Assembly (NCBI GenBank): GCA_022845895.1
Contig: AP025573.1
Coordinates: forward strand, 484,001 to 548,000
Reading direction: 5' to 3'
Length of the DNA: 64,000 bases
From: Lachnospiraceae bacterium
GTDB lineage: Bacteria > Bacillota > Clostridia > Lachnospirales > Lachnospiraceae
Positions within the stretch are counted from its first letter, which is position 1; each line of letters begins with the position of its first letter. The notes beneath the pieces were generated by a model. The model worked only from the letters and a program-made list of their open reading frames with translations. It had not been told where the DNA came from and searched no databases. Below, one piece after another: positions 7,480 to 16,900 of this stretch. Both the position numbers and the translations under genes were made by a program.

Positions 7480-9549
7480 ATGACCCGCGAGGGGGCTGTC
7501 GAGGTAAACGCCGCCACCGGGAAAAAGAAACGTATCAGCAAGCGGATAAGGGACGCGGACTTTGCAAAGACCGAAGCACCGCAGCAGCCGGAACAGGCAG
7601 CGCAGACCATACCGGGCGGCGCAGCTCCCACGCCCACAGCAGCCGCGCCGCCGCTTCCCCATGCGCCGGGGGCAGAACGGGAACAGGACACCGCCGCAGC
7701 CGAGCGCGTCTTAGAGCGTATCGACGGGGCGCGTACCAGAAAGGCGAGCAAAAAGGCGGCGAGGAAAGCACAGGCAGAAGCCAAAGCAAAAGAAAAATCT
7801 TCCCGCTTGCAGTTTACCGACGAGGAACGGGCAACGCCGGAGCTTGAAAAGTATATCCGAAAATCAGACAAAGCAGCCGACCGTCTGGACGCGGCAAAGG
7901 CGGCTATCCCCAAAGAAAAGAAACTTGTACGGGAGCGCACCTTTGATGAAGCCACCGGGAAAGGCAAGACCCGCCTACATTTTGAGGAACAGGAAAAGCC
8001 CATAGGAAGGAATAAGCCCCACAATAACCCGCTATCCCGCCCCGCACAGGAAGCGGGTATTTTCGTCCACAACAAGATACATTCCGTTGAAAAGGACAAT
8101 TCCGGCGTTGAGGGGGCGCACAAATCCGAAGAACTGGCAGAGCGCGGCGCAAAGTACGGGACGCGGAAAGTCAAGGAGGGCTACCGCAGCCACAAGCTCA
8201 AACCCTACCGGGCGGCGGCAAAGGCAGAGAAAGCGGCGTTCAAGGCGAATGTGGATTTCCAGTACCATAAATCCCTACATGACAATCCGCAGATTGCGGG
8301 CAATCCCCTTTCCCGCTTCATGCAGAAGCAGCAAATCAAGCGGCAGTATGCAAAGTCGGCAAGGAAAGGCGGCGCAAAAACGGCGCAGAAAGCCGCAGAG
8401 AACACCCGCAAGGCGGCAAAAAAGACCGCCGAGGAAACAAAAAAGGCAATCGCTTTTGTAGGGCGGCACCCGGCGGGCGTATGTATCGCCGTTGCCGCGC
8501 TGCTCTTATTCATCATGGTATCGGCGGGGCTTTCCTCTTGCGGCTCCATGTTCTCCGGCTTGATGAACGGCATACTTGGGACTTCCTACACGTCGGAGGA
8601 CAGCGACCTTGTGGCGACGGAAAATAATTACGCCGCAAAGGAAAACGAGCTTCAGCAGCAGATTGACAATATCGAAAGCACCCACCCCGGCTATGACGAA
8701 TACCGCTATGACCTTGACAGTATCGGGCATAACCCCCATGAGTTAGCGTCCTACCTCACCGCCCTTTTACAGACCTACACCCCGCAGAGCGCACAGGCAG
8801 AACTAAACCGCGTCTTTGCCATGCAGTACACTTTGACGCTGACGGAAGAAACGGAAATCCGCTACCGCACAGAAACAAGCACAGACCCGGAAACAGGGGA
8901 AACGACCAGCGAGGAAGTACCCTACGAGTACCATATCCTCAACGTGAAGCTGACGAACAAGCCCATTTCCGAGATTGCGGAGGAACTTCTAACGCCACAG
9001 CAGCTTGAAATGTACCGCGTCTATCTGGAAACAAGCGGAAACAAGCCGCTGATTTTCGGCGGCGGCTCCCCCGATATGGGCGCGTCCGAGGATTTAAGCG
9101 GCGTACAGCTTGTAAACGGCACACGCCCCGGCAACACCGCCGTTGTAGACCTTGCGAAGCGGCAAGTCGGCAACGTAGGCGGGCGACCCTTTTGGAGCTG
9201 GTACGGATTTAACAGCCGCGTGGAATGGTGCGCCTGTTTTGTTTCATGGTGCTACAATCAAGCCGGGAAAAGCGAGCCGCGCTTTGCCGGGTGCCAGTCA
9301 CAGGGCGTACCCTGGTTCCAGTCACGCGGGCAATGGGGCGCGAGGGGCTATGAGAATATCGCCCCCGGCGACGCTATCTTTTTCGACTGGGACGGGGACG
9401 GGAGCGCAGACCATGTGGGGCTTGTTATCGGGACGGACGGGGAGCGCGTCTATACCGTCGAGGGCAATTCCGGCGACGCCTGCAAGATAAAGAGCTACCC
9501 CGTCAATTACTCCTGTATCAAGGGCTACGGCTTAATGAATTGGAACTGA
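7480..9549 (+). CDS. CHAP-domain peptidoglycan hydrolase of the conjugation system (CD1108 family)
   Basis: 689 aa from ATG 7480. The N-terminal 350 residues are Ala/Lys/Glu-rich and cytoplasmic. One membrane helix (ICIAVAALLLFIMVSAGL-like, about residues 342-360) precedes an extracellular part, and the C-terminus is a CHAP amidase/endopeptidase domain with catalytic Cys in WCACFVSWC and His in DHVGLV. It would open the cell wall for the mating channel, in the role of VirB1. Start choice is uncertain: GGAGGG at 7427-7432 points to an ATA codon at 7441 that overlaps the methyltransferase stop, giving 13 more residues (IKQYRAREKVTQK). A TTG at 7402 lacks a binding site. Confidence 0.88.
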   Translation: MTREGAVEVNAATGKKKRISKRIRDADFAKTEAPQQPEQAAQTIPGGAAPTPTAAAPPLPHAPGAEREQDTAAAERVLERIDGARTRKASKKAARKAQAEAKAKEKSSRLQFTDEERATPELEKYIRKSDKAADRLDAAKAAIPKEKKLVRERTFDEATGKGKTRLHFEEQEKPIGRNKPHNNPLSRPAQEAGIFVHNKIHSVEKDNSGVEGAHKSEELAERGAKYGTRKVKEGYRSHKLKPYRAAAKAEKAAFKANVDFQYHKSLHDNPQIAGNPLSRFMQKQQIKRQYAKSARKGGAKTAQKAAENTRKAAKKTAEETKKAIAFVGRHPAGVCIAVAALLLFIMVSAGLSSCGSMFSGLMNGILGTSYTSEDSDLVATENNYAAKENELQQQIDNIESTHPGYDEYRYDLDSIGHNPHELASYLTALLQTYTPQSAQAELNRVFAMQYTLTLTEETEIRYRTETSTDPETGETTSEEVPYEYHILNVKLTNKPISEIAEELLTPQQLEMYRVYLETSGNKPLIFGGGSPDMGASEDLSGVQLVNGTRPGNTAVVDLAKRQVGNVGGRPFWSWYGFNSRVEWCACFVSWCYNQAGKSEPRFAGCQSQGVPWFQSRGQWGARGYENIAPGDAIFFDWDGDGSADHVGLVIGTDGERVYTVEGNSGDACKIKSYPVNYSCIKGYGLMNWN

Positions 9550-9587
9550 CAACAAAAAAATGAAAATCTGAAAGGAGAAATTTATTG

Positions 9588-9866
9588 ATGGCTATGAACA
9601 AAATTGAACGTATCGACAAGGAGATTGCAAAGACCCGCGAGAAAATCACCGAGTACCAGAATAAATTAAGGGGGCTTGAAGCGCAGAAAACCGAAGCGGA
9701 AAACCTGCAAATCGTACAGCTTGTGCGCTCCATGCGCCTTTCCCCGCATGAGCTTTCCGCTATGCTTTCCGGGGGCGGTATTCCGGGCATGGAAGCCGCG
9801 CCGGGCTACCCCGCAGAACCCGCAGACCACGACACCGAAGAAATGGAGGACACCGAGAATGAATAA
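9588..9866 (+). CDS. DUF4315-family ICE protein
   Basis: 92 aa, beginning MAMNKIERIDKEIAKTREKI, a heptad-like coiled coil over the first 45 residues, then an acidic tail. It matches the DUF4315 family found in CTn-type transfer modules between the CHAP hydrolase and the DUF4366 protein. AAAGGAG precedes the start; a TTG one codon upstream is possible. It overlaps the next gene by eight bases. Confidence 0.82.
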   Translation: MAMNKIERIDKEIAKTREKITEYQNKLRGLEAQKTEAENLQIVQLVRSMRLSPHELSAMLSGGGIPGMEAAPGYPAEPADHDTEEMEDTENE

Positions 9867-10569
9867 GAAAATCCTTAGAACACTGACCGCACTTTGCGCC
9901 GCCCTTATGCTTTCGGGCGGCTTTTCCGTCACCGCTTTTGCACAGACCCCGGAGGGAGAGGACGACACCAACGACAGCGGCGTTGTCTACGAGGAACCCC
10001 AAAAGGAAGAACCCCTTACCCCGGACGGGAACGCGACCCTTGTAGACGATTTCGGCGGCAACAAGCAGCTTATCACCGTAACGACCAAAAACGGCAATTA
10101 CTTTTATATCCTCATTGACCGGGACGACGAGGGCGAGAACACCGTACATTTCCTTAATCAAGTGGACGAAGCCGACCTCTTAGCACTTATGGAGGACGGA
10201 AGCACCGAAGCAGCCCCGCCCGCCGTTTGCAGTTGCACCGAAAAATGCGAAGCCGGAAAGGTAAATGTGAGCTGCCCCGTCTGCAAGGACAACATGACCG
10301 CTTGCAGCGGCAAGGAAGCAGAGCCGGAAACCGAGGAACCGCCGGAGCTGCCCAAAGAGAAAGGCAATGCGGGCGGGCTTGTGCTTTTCCTTGTCGTGGC
10401 ACTTCTTGGCGGCGGGGGCGCGTTCTATTATTTTAAGTTTATGAAGCCGAAGCAAAACGTCAAGGGCGGCACCGACCTTGAAGATTTCGATTTTGACGAC
10501 TACGACGAGGACGAGCCGGACGAGGGGGACGGGCTTTCTGATGAAGAACAGGAGGACGAGGAAGCATGA
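9859..10569 (+). CDS. DUF4366 / CD1107-family membrane-anchored ICE protein
   Basis: 236 aa. A signal peptide (residues 1 to about 29, ending AFAQ) is followed by an extracellular domain with a Cys cluster (CSCTEKCE...CPVCKDNMTAC), a membrane helix (GLVLFLVVALLGGGGAFYYF, about residues 174-193) and a very acidic cytoplasmic tail. The family is conserved in conjugative transposons. A surface or mating-pair role is plausible but unproven. It overlaps DUF4315 upstream and the next small gene by ATGA. Confidence 0.88.
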   Translation: MNKKILRTLTALCAALMLSGGFSVTAFAQTPEGEDDTNDSGVVYEEPQKEEPLTPDGNATLVDDFGGNKQLITVTTKNGNYFYILIDRDDEGENTVHFLNQVDEADLLALMEDGSTEAAPPAVCSCTEKCEAGKVNVSCPVCKDNMTACSGKEAEPETEEPPELPKEKGNAGGLVLFLVVALLGGGGAFYYFKFMKPKQNVKGGTDLEDFDFDDYDEDEPDEGDGLSDEEQEDEEA

Positions 10570-10754
10570 CCCTGTTTACCGACAATCCCTTTGAAAAGAT
10601 GATGATACAAAGACCGGGCGGGCGGCGTGACAATGCGCCGCCCGTTCCCCATTCCCCGGCTTGCGCTTCCTGTCCGTACAAAGGGCAGCTCCCTTGTGTG
10701 GGCTACTGTCTGAAACAGGTACAGGAGAAAAAGGCAAGTGAGCCGGAACGCTGA
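10566..10754 (+). CDS. Small Cys-motif ICE protein, function unknown
   Basis: 62 aa. It contains CASCPYKGQLPCVGYC, four cysteines spaced like a small metal-binding knuckle. The ATGA overlap with the DUF4366 gene shows it belongs to the transfer operon. It is the last gene before the low-GC Shedu-like insert, so it may mark the original end of this operon segment. Confidence 0.6.
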   Translation: MTLFTDNPFEKMMIQRPGGRRDNAPPVPHSPACASCPYKGQLPCVGYCLKQVQEKKASEPER

Positions 10755-10764
10755 AAATGGACTT

Positions 10765-11517
10765 TTAATTTTCGTTTGCAACATCTATGAGATTTTCGTA
10801 ATGCAAAAGTGTTATGTTATTTTCATTTTGCAGTTGGAGCTTTCTATCACGAATATTCTCAAAATCTTTACGGAGTCCGGCTATCACAGCATAGTAGATT
10901 TGATAAGGGCAATATTTGTATAATTGTCTGGGTAACTTTGTATTGGAGAATGAGTGCTTTTCCAATTCTGCTACAATTACATTCCAATTTGCAGCAATAT
11001 ACATTTGCCAATCCCTAACCTGTTCAATCCCTTTATTGATTACTTCCCCGAAACGAGTACCTTTTTCTTTTGTTATCCGCCCGTTGGGAGCTTCTAATTC
11101 CACAAAGACAAATTGATAACCGTCTGAACTATTACCTATGAGCAGATAATCAGCCACATAAGCCGACCCGATTTTGAACTCTGGAAAGATATAATTATCG
11201 TCATGGTGTCCTGTTCTGTAATAATGCCGTAATAAGCCAAACAAATAATTCCATGCACGATTAGAAGCTATCCAATTTAGTATAGCTCTTTCTGTTGTAT
11301 CGGAAGAAGTAATCAGTTGATAAAACTCTTTTGTCGTATCATATATAGGTGTGAACCTTGAATAATGGTTGTTGGGAAATAGCGAAGTAGCACACTCAAT
11401 AAAGTAATCCATTTCTTTGTTTTTACCGCGCCTGTAATGCCCGCCACGTTTTTTATTCATTGCTTCTTCCTGTTCATCAGTAGGAGCAAAAACATCGAAA
11501 GTATGTATTGATTTCAT
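10765..11517 (-). CDS. Shedu-like DUF4263 anti-phage nuclease (SduA-type)
   Basis: 250 aa on the strand opposite to the surrounding transfer genes, with markedly lower GC than its neighbours. The C-terminal half carries a PD-(D/E)XK-like core: DYLLIG, then FVELEAPNG, then GIEQVRDWQMYI. These match the D, ExE and Q positions of the Shedu DUF4263 domain. Shedu is a single-gene defence system that cleaves nucleic acid. The gene has its own promoter (11532-11560) and sits between two conserved ICE genes, so it is cargo protecting the host or element from phage. Family call is from memory of motifs; no search was run. Confidence 0.8.
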   Translation of the reverse strand: MKSIHTFDVFAPTDEQEEAMNKKRGGHYRRGKNKEMDYFIECATSLFPNNHYSRFTPIYDTTKEFYQLITSSDTTERAILNWIASNRAWNYLFGLLRHYYRTGHHDDNYIFPEFKIGSAYVADYLLIGNSSDGYQFVFVELEAPNGRITKEKGTRFGEVINKGIEQVRDWQMYIAANWNVIVAELEKHSFSNTKLPRQLYKYCPYQIYYAVIAGLRKDFENIRDRKLQLQNENNITLLHYENLIDVANEN

Positions 11518-11531
11518 ATTGTCACCTGTTT

Positions 11532-11560
11532 CTTATAGTAATGCTTAAAGTATAAACCAA
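11532..11560 (-). promoter_or_regulatory. Promoter of the Shedu-like gene
   Basis: On the minus strand a TTGGTT (-35) and TATAAG (-10) are separated by 17 bases, ending 15 bases before the start codon at 11517. This gives the insert transcription independent of the transfer operon. Confidence 0.55.
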
Positions 11561-11595
11561 TTTCAAACCTAAAACAACCGAAAGGAGAACAGAAA

Positions 11596-13680
11596 ATGAA
11601 ACTGATTATTGCAGAAAAGCCGAGCGTGGCGCAGACTATCGCCGCCGCGCTTGGCGTTAAGGAAAAGAAAGACGGATATATCGAGGGCGGCGGCTGCCTC
11701 ATTTCATGGTGCGTCGGGCATTTGGTACAGCTTGCGGAAGCTGCCGCCTACGGGGAGCAATATAAAAAATGGAGTTTTGAGAGCTTACCCATTCTGCCGG
11801 AGGAATGGCAGTACGCCGTTGACCCGGACAAGGGGAAGCAATTCAAAACCCTAAAAGAGCTTATGCACCGCGCCGACGTTTCCGAAGTGGTAAATGCGTG
11901 TGACGCGGGGCGCGAGGGAGAATTGATTTTCCGCTTTGTCTACGAAGCGGCGGGCTGCAAGAAGCCCATGCGCCGCTTGTGGATTTCCTCAATGGAGGAC
12001 GGGGCAATCAAGGCGGGCTTTGCTTCCCTCAAAGACGGGCAGGAATACGACGCGCTCTTTGCGTCTGCCCTCTGCCGCGCAAAGGCTGACTGGCTTATCG
12101 GCATTAACGCCACCCGGCTTTTCTCCTGCCTGTATGGAAAGACCTTGAACGTGGGGCGCGTCCAGACCCCGACCTTAAAAATGCTCACCGACCGGGACGC
12201 GGCTATCTCCCATTTCCAGAAAGAAAAATATTATCATGTGCGCCTTGATTTATCCGGCGCGGAAGCGGCAAGCGGGAGGATTTCCGACAAGGCAGAAGCC
12301 GACGCGCTGAAAGGGGCTTGCGAAGCGGAAACGGCGGTATGCGTTTCCCTCACCAGAGAGAAGAAAACCGCAGCCCCGCCGAAGCTCTTTGACCTTACCT
12401 CTTTGCAGCGGGAAGCGAACCGCATTTTCGGCTACACCGCGAAGCAGACCCTTGACCTTGCACAATCCCTTTATGAAAAGCGGCTCCTTACTTATCCGAG
12501 GACGGACAGCAGCTTTCTTACTGACGACATGGGCGGCACCGCAGCGGGCATTATCGCGCTGCTTTGCGAAAAACTCCCCTTTATGGCGGGCGCGGACTTC
12601 ACGCCGGAGGTTGTAAAGGTATTAGACAGTAAAAAAGTATCAGACCACCACGCAATCATTCCCACTATGGAGCTTGCAAAGGCTGACCCGGACGCGCTGC
12701 CGGAAAGCGAGAAGAATATCCTTACCCTTGCGGGGGCGCGTCTGCTTTTTGCCACCGCCGAGCCGCATATTTATGAAGCGGTTACGGCGGTTTTCTCATG
12801 CGCCGGGACAGACTTCACCGCAAGGGGAAAGACCGTACTTGCGGAGGGTTGGAAAGAGCTTCAACGCAGATACCGGGCGACGCTGAAAGATAAGCCCGAA
12901 GCGGAGGACGGGGAAAATGCAGACGTGACGCTGCCGAAGCTTTCCGAGGGACAGGGCTTTCCTAACCCCGCCGCAAAAGTAACGGAGCATACCACAACGC
13001 CGCCGAAGCCCCACAGCGAAGCAAGCCTTTTGTCGGCTATGGAACGCGCCGGGAACGGGGACACCGACCCGGACGCGGAACGCCGGGGGCTTGGCACTCC
13101 CGCCACCCGCGCCGCCGTCATTGAAAAACTGGTAAAGGGCGGCTTTGCGGAGCGCAAGGGGAAGCAGCTTATCCCTACCAAAAACGGGAACAGCCTTATC
13201 TGTATTCTGCCGGATATACTCACTTCCCCACAGCTTACCGCAGAATGGGAAAACAATCTGACGCAGATAGCAAAGGGAGCCGCAGACCCCGGCGAATTTC
13301 TGTCCGGCATTGAAGCTATGGCGCGGGAGCTTGTGCAGACACACGCCGCAGCACTGGACGGGAAAAAGGATTTGTTCCGGGAGGAAAAGCCCTCTGTCGG
13401 CAAATGCCCCCGTTGCGGTTCCCCCGTCCATGAGGGGAAGAAAAACTATTATTGCAGCAACAAAGAATGTGCCTTTGTCATGTGGAAGAATGACCGCTTT
13501 TTCGAGGAACGCAAGACCGCTTTTTCCGCGAAGATTGCCGCCGCGCTCCTTAAATCCGGCAAGGCGAATGTGAAGAAGCTCTACTCCCCGAAAACAGGCA
13601 AGACCTACGACGGAACTATCGTTCTGGCTGACACTGGCGGGAAATACGTCAACTACCGTATCGAAGTGCAGAAGAACTAA
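11596..13680 (+). CDS. topB: DNA topoisomerase III (type IA)
   Basis: 694 aa. The Toprim domain shows MKLIIAEKPSVAQTI at the start and DAGREGELIFR near residue 102. The active-site tyrosine lies in LLTYPRTDS near residue 298. A C-terminal zinc ribbon has CPRCGSPVHEG and YYCSNKECAF. Mobile-element topoisomerase III relaxes single-stranded or replicating transfer DNA. AAAGGAG precedes the ATG. The chromosome will carry its own TopA; this copy belongs to the element. Confidence 0.95.
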   Translation: MKLIIAEKPSVAQTIAAALGVKEKKDGYIEGGGCLISWCVGHLVQLAEAAAYGEQYKKWSFESLPILPEEWQYAVDPDKGKQFKTLKELMHRADVSEVVNACDAGREGELIFRFVYEAAGCKKPMRRLWISSMEDGAIKAGFASLKDGQEYDALFASALCRAKADWLIGINATRLFSCLYGKTLNVGRVQTPTLKMLTDRDAAISHFQKEKYYHVRLDLSGAEAASGRISDKAEADALKGACEAETAVCVSLTREKKTAAPPKLFDLTSLQREANRIFGYTAKQTLDLAQSLYEKRLLTYPRTDSSFLTDDMGGTAAGIIALLCEKLPFMAGADFTPEVVKVLDSKKVSDHHAIIPTMELAKADPDALPESEKNILTLAGARLLFATAEPHIYEAVTAVFSCAGTDFTARGKTVLAEGWKELQRRYRATLKDKPEAEDGENADVTLPKLSEGQGFPNPAAKVTEHTTTPPKPHSEASLLSAMERAGNGDTDPDAERRGLGTPATRAAVIEKLVKGGFAERKGKQLIPTKNGNSLICILPDILTSPQLTAEWENNLTQIAKGAADPGEFLSGIEAMARELVQTHAAALDGKKDLFREEKPSVGKCPRCGSPVHEGKKNYYCSNKECAFVMWKNDRFFEERKTAFSAKIAAALLKSGKANVKKLYSPKTGKTYDGTIVLADTGGKYVNYRIEVQKN

Positions 13681-13689
13681 AAACTTGAA

Positions 13690-13811
13690 TAGCAAGCATA
13701 GGAAGCGGGTACCCACTTCCGTAAATCCCCGTTGCGACGCTGACGCGCCGGACGGGGATTTTGCTTGTTGGGAAGTTTCCCAAACCCTCTTTTGCGGAGG
13801 GCTTCACCCTC
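13690..13811 (+). repeat. oriT-like element, left copy (inverted relative to 20972-21070)
   Basis: It starts with 34 bp (13690-13723) identical to the reverse complement of 21037-21070, itself almost palindromic around GGGTACCC. A stem AAATCCCCG/CGGGGATTT follows (13723-13761 region). Then comes 13761-13789, containing TTGGGAAGTTTCCCAA then ACCCTC, 28 of 29 bases matching the right copy. GAGGG/CCCTC (13797-13811) closes it. A hairpin followed by CCCTC resembles the nic region of MobQ/IncQ-type origins. Which copy is used for transfer cannot be told. Confidence 0.6.
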
Positions 13812-13919
13812 TAAAAATTTTCAAAAATATTTGGCAGAAATGCGGGCGTACCCGTAGTAGACCATGCAGCCAAAAAATGCAGCTTATGACGCTGCCGCAG
13901 AGAAAGGAGGTTTTTCACT

Positions 13920-16900
13920 ATGGCAAGTTTACGGGACACCGTAAAGGACTATCAAGACGAGCTTAGGGACGGTATCGCATGGGTGGCGTTCTGGAAACAG
14001 GGGCGTTCATGGAACGCGGAATATTTTCATCTTGATATGGACGATACGCTCTACCCGGAGGACAGGAGCCGGTTAGAGGAAATAAAAAGCATTGACCCCG
14101 CCGCCGTTATCTTAAACGGCTACTATTGCGGGCATTTAGGCGAGGACATGAGCCTTGACGAGCTGACCGCCGGAGTGCGTTACCACTACGAAAACAGCAT
14201 GAACGACATTGACGGTTTTATCGGAGCGCATGACGACAGGCTTCCCCCGGAGGTTATCGAGGAAGCGAGGGCAGCCGCCCATGAAGCGGGGCTTCCCTTT
14301 TCCGAAAAGCCCTACCGGGACGGGGAGGATTTTAACCCCTATGTATTTGACGGGAGCATGAGCATTGAGGATTTTGAGCTTATGCACCGCATGATTGAAA
14401 AAGAAAGGAGCGAACAAATGGCAGAACCGATTTTAAGCGGCTATCTTTCCAATCTTGGGAAGTACACCGAGGGCAGACCCGCGGGCGAATGGGTGACATT
14501 CCCCACGACTGCCGAACATCTGAAAGAAGTCTTTGACCGTATCGGGATTGACTTCAAGCACTATGAGGAATGGCATTTCACAGAATTTCAATCCACTATC
14601 CCCGGCTTGGCGGAACATTTAAGCGAGTATTCCCACCCCGACGAGCTGAACTATTTAGGGAAGCTCTTGGAAATGCAGTTTGACGACGACCGGGAGAAAT
14701 TCATTGCAGCCATTGAATACGGCGACCATGCCGACAGCTTACAGGACATCATCAACCTTGCACAAAACCTTGACTGCTACTGGATTTATCCGTCCGTCCA
14801 CAATGAAGAAGAATACGGGCGTTATCTGGTTGATGAACTGGAAGAACCCGAACTGCCCGAAGAAGCGAAAAAGTATTTCATGTATGAGGAATACGGGCGC
14901 GACGCTTCCATTAACGACGACGGTATGTTTACCGAAAAGGGCTATATCTACAACAACCGCAACACCTTTACAGAATGGTACGACGGGCGCGACGTGCCGG
15001 AGGAATACCGGGTAACGCCGCAGCCCCCGCAGCCGGAAAGACCCGACCCGTCAAAGGTAGAAATGGACGCAGCCGCGCCGGGGCAGAGAACGGCGCAGAC
15101 CGCAGAGCAGCCACAGGAGCCGCGCCCGGTTATCCCTATCGTGCTGACGAGCGAGAAGCCCGCCGAGAAATTAAAAGAGATTACCGACCGTCTGGAACAG
15201 GGTATTGCGGAACTCTTTGACAGCGAGCGTTACAAGGAATATCTGAAAGTCATGTCAAAATTCCATAATTACAGCTTCCGAAACACCGTCCTTATCGCCA
15301 TGCAGAAGCCGGACGCTTCCCTTGTGGCGGGCTTTTCCGCTTGGAAGAATAACTTTGAGCGAAACGTGATGAAAGGGCAAAAGGGAATTAAAATCATTGC
15401 CCCGTCGCCCTATAAAATCAAACAGGAAATGCAGAAAATCGACCCGCACACGCAGAAGCCCATAATCGGCAAGGACGGGAAGCCCGTCACCGAGGAAAAG
15501 GAAGTCACCATACCCGCCTACAAGGTGGTATCCGTCTTTGACGTTTCCCAGACCGAGGGAAAGGAGCTGCCGGACATTGCCATTGACGAGCTGCCGGGCG
15601 ACGTTGACCGCTACAAGGATTTTTTCGCAGCCCTTGAAAAGACTTCCCCCGTTCCTATCGCCTTTGAGAATATCGAGGGCGGCTCTCATGGCTACTACCA
15701 CTTGGAGGACAAGCGCATTGCTATCAACGAGGGCATGAGCGAATTGCAGACCTTAAAGACCGCCATTCACGAAATCGCCCATGCGAAGCTGCACGACATT
15801 GACCTCAACGCGCCAAAGGACGAGCAGCAGCCCCACATTGACCGCCGCACCCGCGAAGTCGAAGCGGAAAGCGTCGCCTATACCGTCTGCCAACATTACG
15901 GGCTTGACACGTCGGACTACTCTTTCGGCTATGTCGCCGGGTGGAGTAGCGGGCGGGAATTGTCCGAGCTGAAAAGCTCCCTTGAAACGATACGCAGCGC
16001 AGCCGCCGAGATTATCAATTCAATAGACGAAAATCTTGCGGAGCTGCAAAAGGCACAGGACAAGGAGCAGACCGCCGGACAGGAGCAGCCCACCAGAGAG
16101 GAACAGGCAGCCCCGCCGGAGCAGCCGCAGCCGGAAGCCCCGGCAAAGGCAGATACAGCCGGGAAAGAGAAGCCGGAAGCAGCCGCACCGGGAAAATCCG
16201 GCGCACAGGAAAAGGCGGGTGCAGCCCCGAAAGAAGCCTTTACCCCGGAAACGATTTACAAGGTGCGCCGGAACCCTTACAGCGACAGCCGGGAAAACAG
16301 CTACCTCTTGCAAGCCTATGTGACACAGGAGAACGGGCGGGCGAAAATGGGCGACGTGCTTTATACGGGAACGCCGGAGAAATGCCGCGAGCTTATGGGG
16401 CAGCTCAAAAGCGGCGAGCTGACCGAGGGCGACGTGAAGCAGCTTTACGCAAAGGCACAGGAAACGGCGCAGACCGCCGGACAGGACAAAGACACCTTTT
16501 CCATTTACCAGATAAAAGGCGGGGACGAAACAAGGGATTTCCGCTTTGAGCCTTACGACCGCCTGCAGGCGGCGGGGAATGTGGTTGACAGGGCGAACTA
16601 TGAGCTTGTCTATTCCGCGCCCCTTGCGCCGGAAACTTCCCTTGAAGATATTTACACCCGTTTCAATATCGACCACCCCAAAGATTTTAAGGGACACAGC
16701 CTTTCCGTTTCGGACGTGGTAGTGCTTCATCAGGACGGACAGGACGCGGCGCATTTCGTTGACAGTGTAGGTTTCCGGGAAGTGCCGGAGTTTTTACAGG
16801 AGCAGAAGCAGCTTACCCCGGACGACTTGGAAACGGGCGAAACTGTCAAAACACCGAGAGGGACTTTCCATGTAACCGCTATGAGCCGGGAGCAGATAGA

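Noticed and set aside
7281-8174. 297-codon minus-strand frame
   Set aside because: Antisense to the methyltransferase end and the Ala/Lys-rich part of the CHAP protein; low-complexity translation.
12796-13716. 306-codon minus-strand frame
   Set aside because: Antisense to the C-terminal part of topoisomerase III including its zinc ribbon; an artefact of GC-rich codon use.
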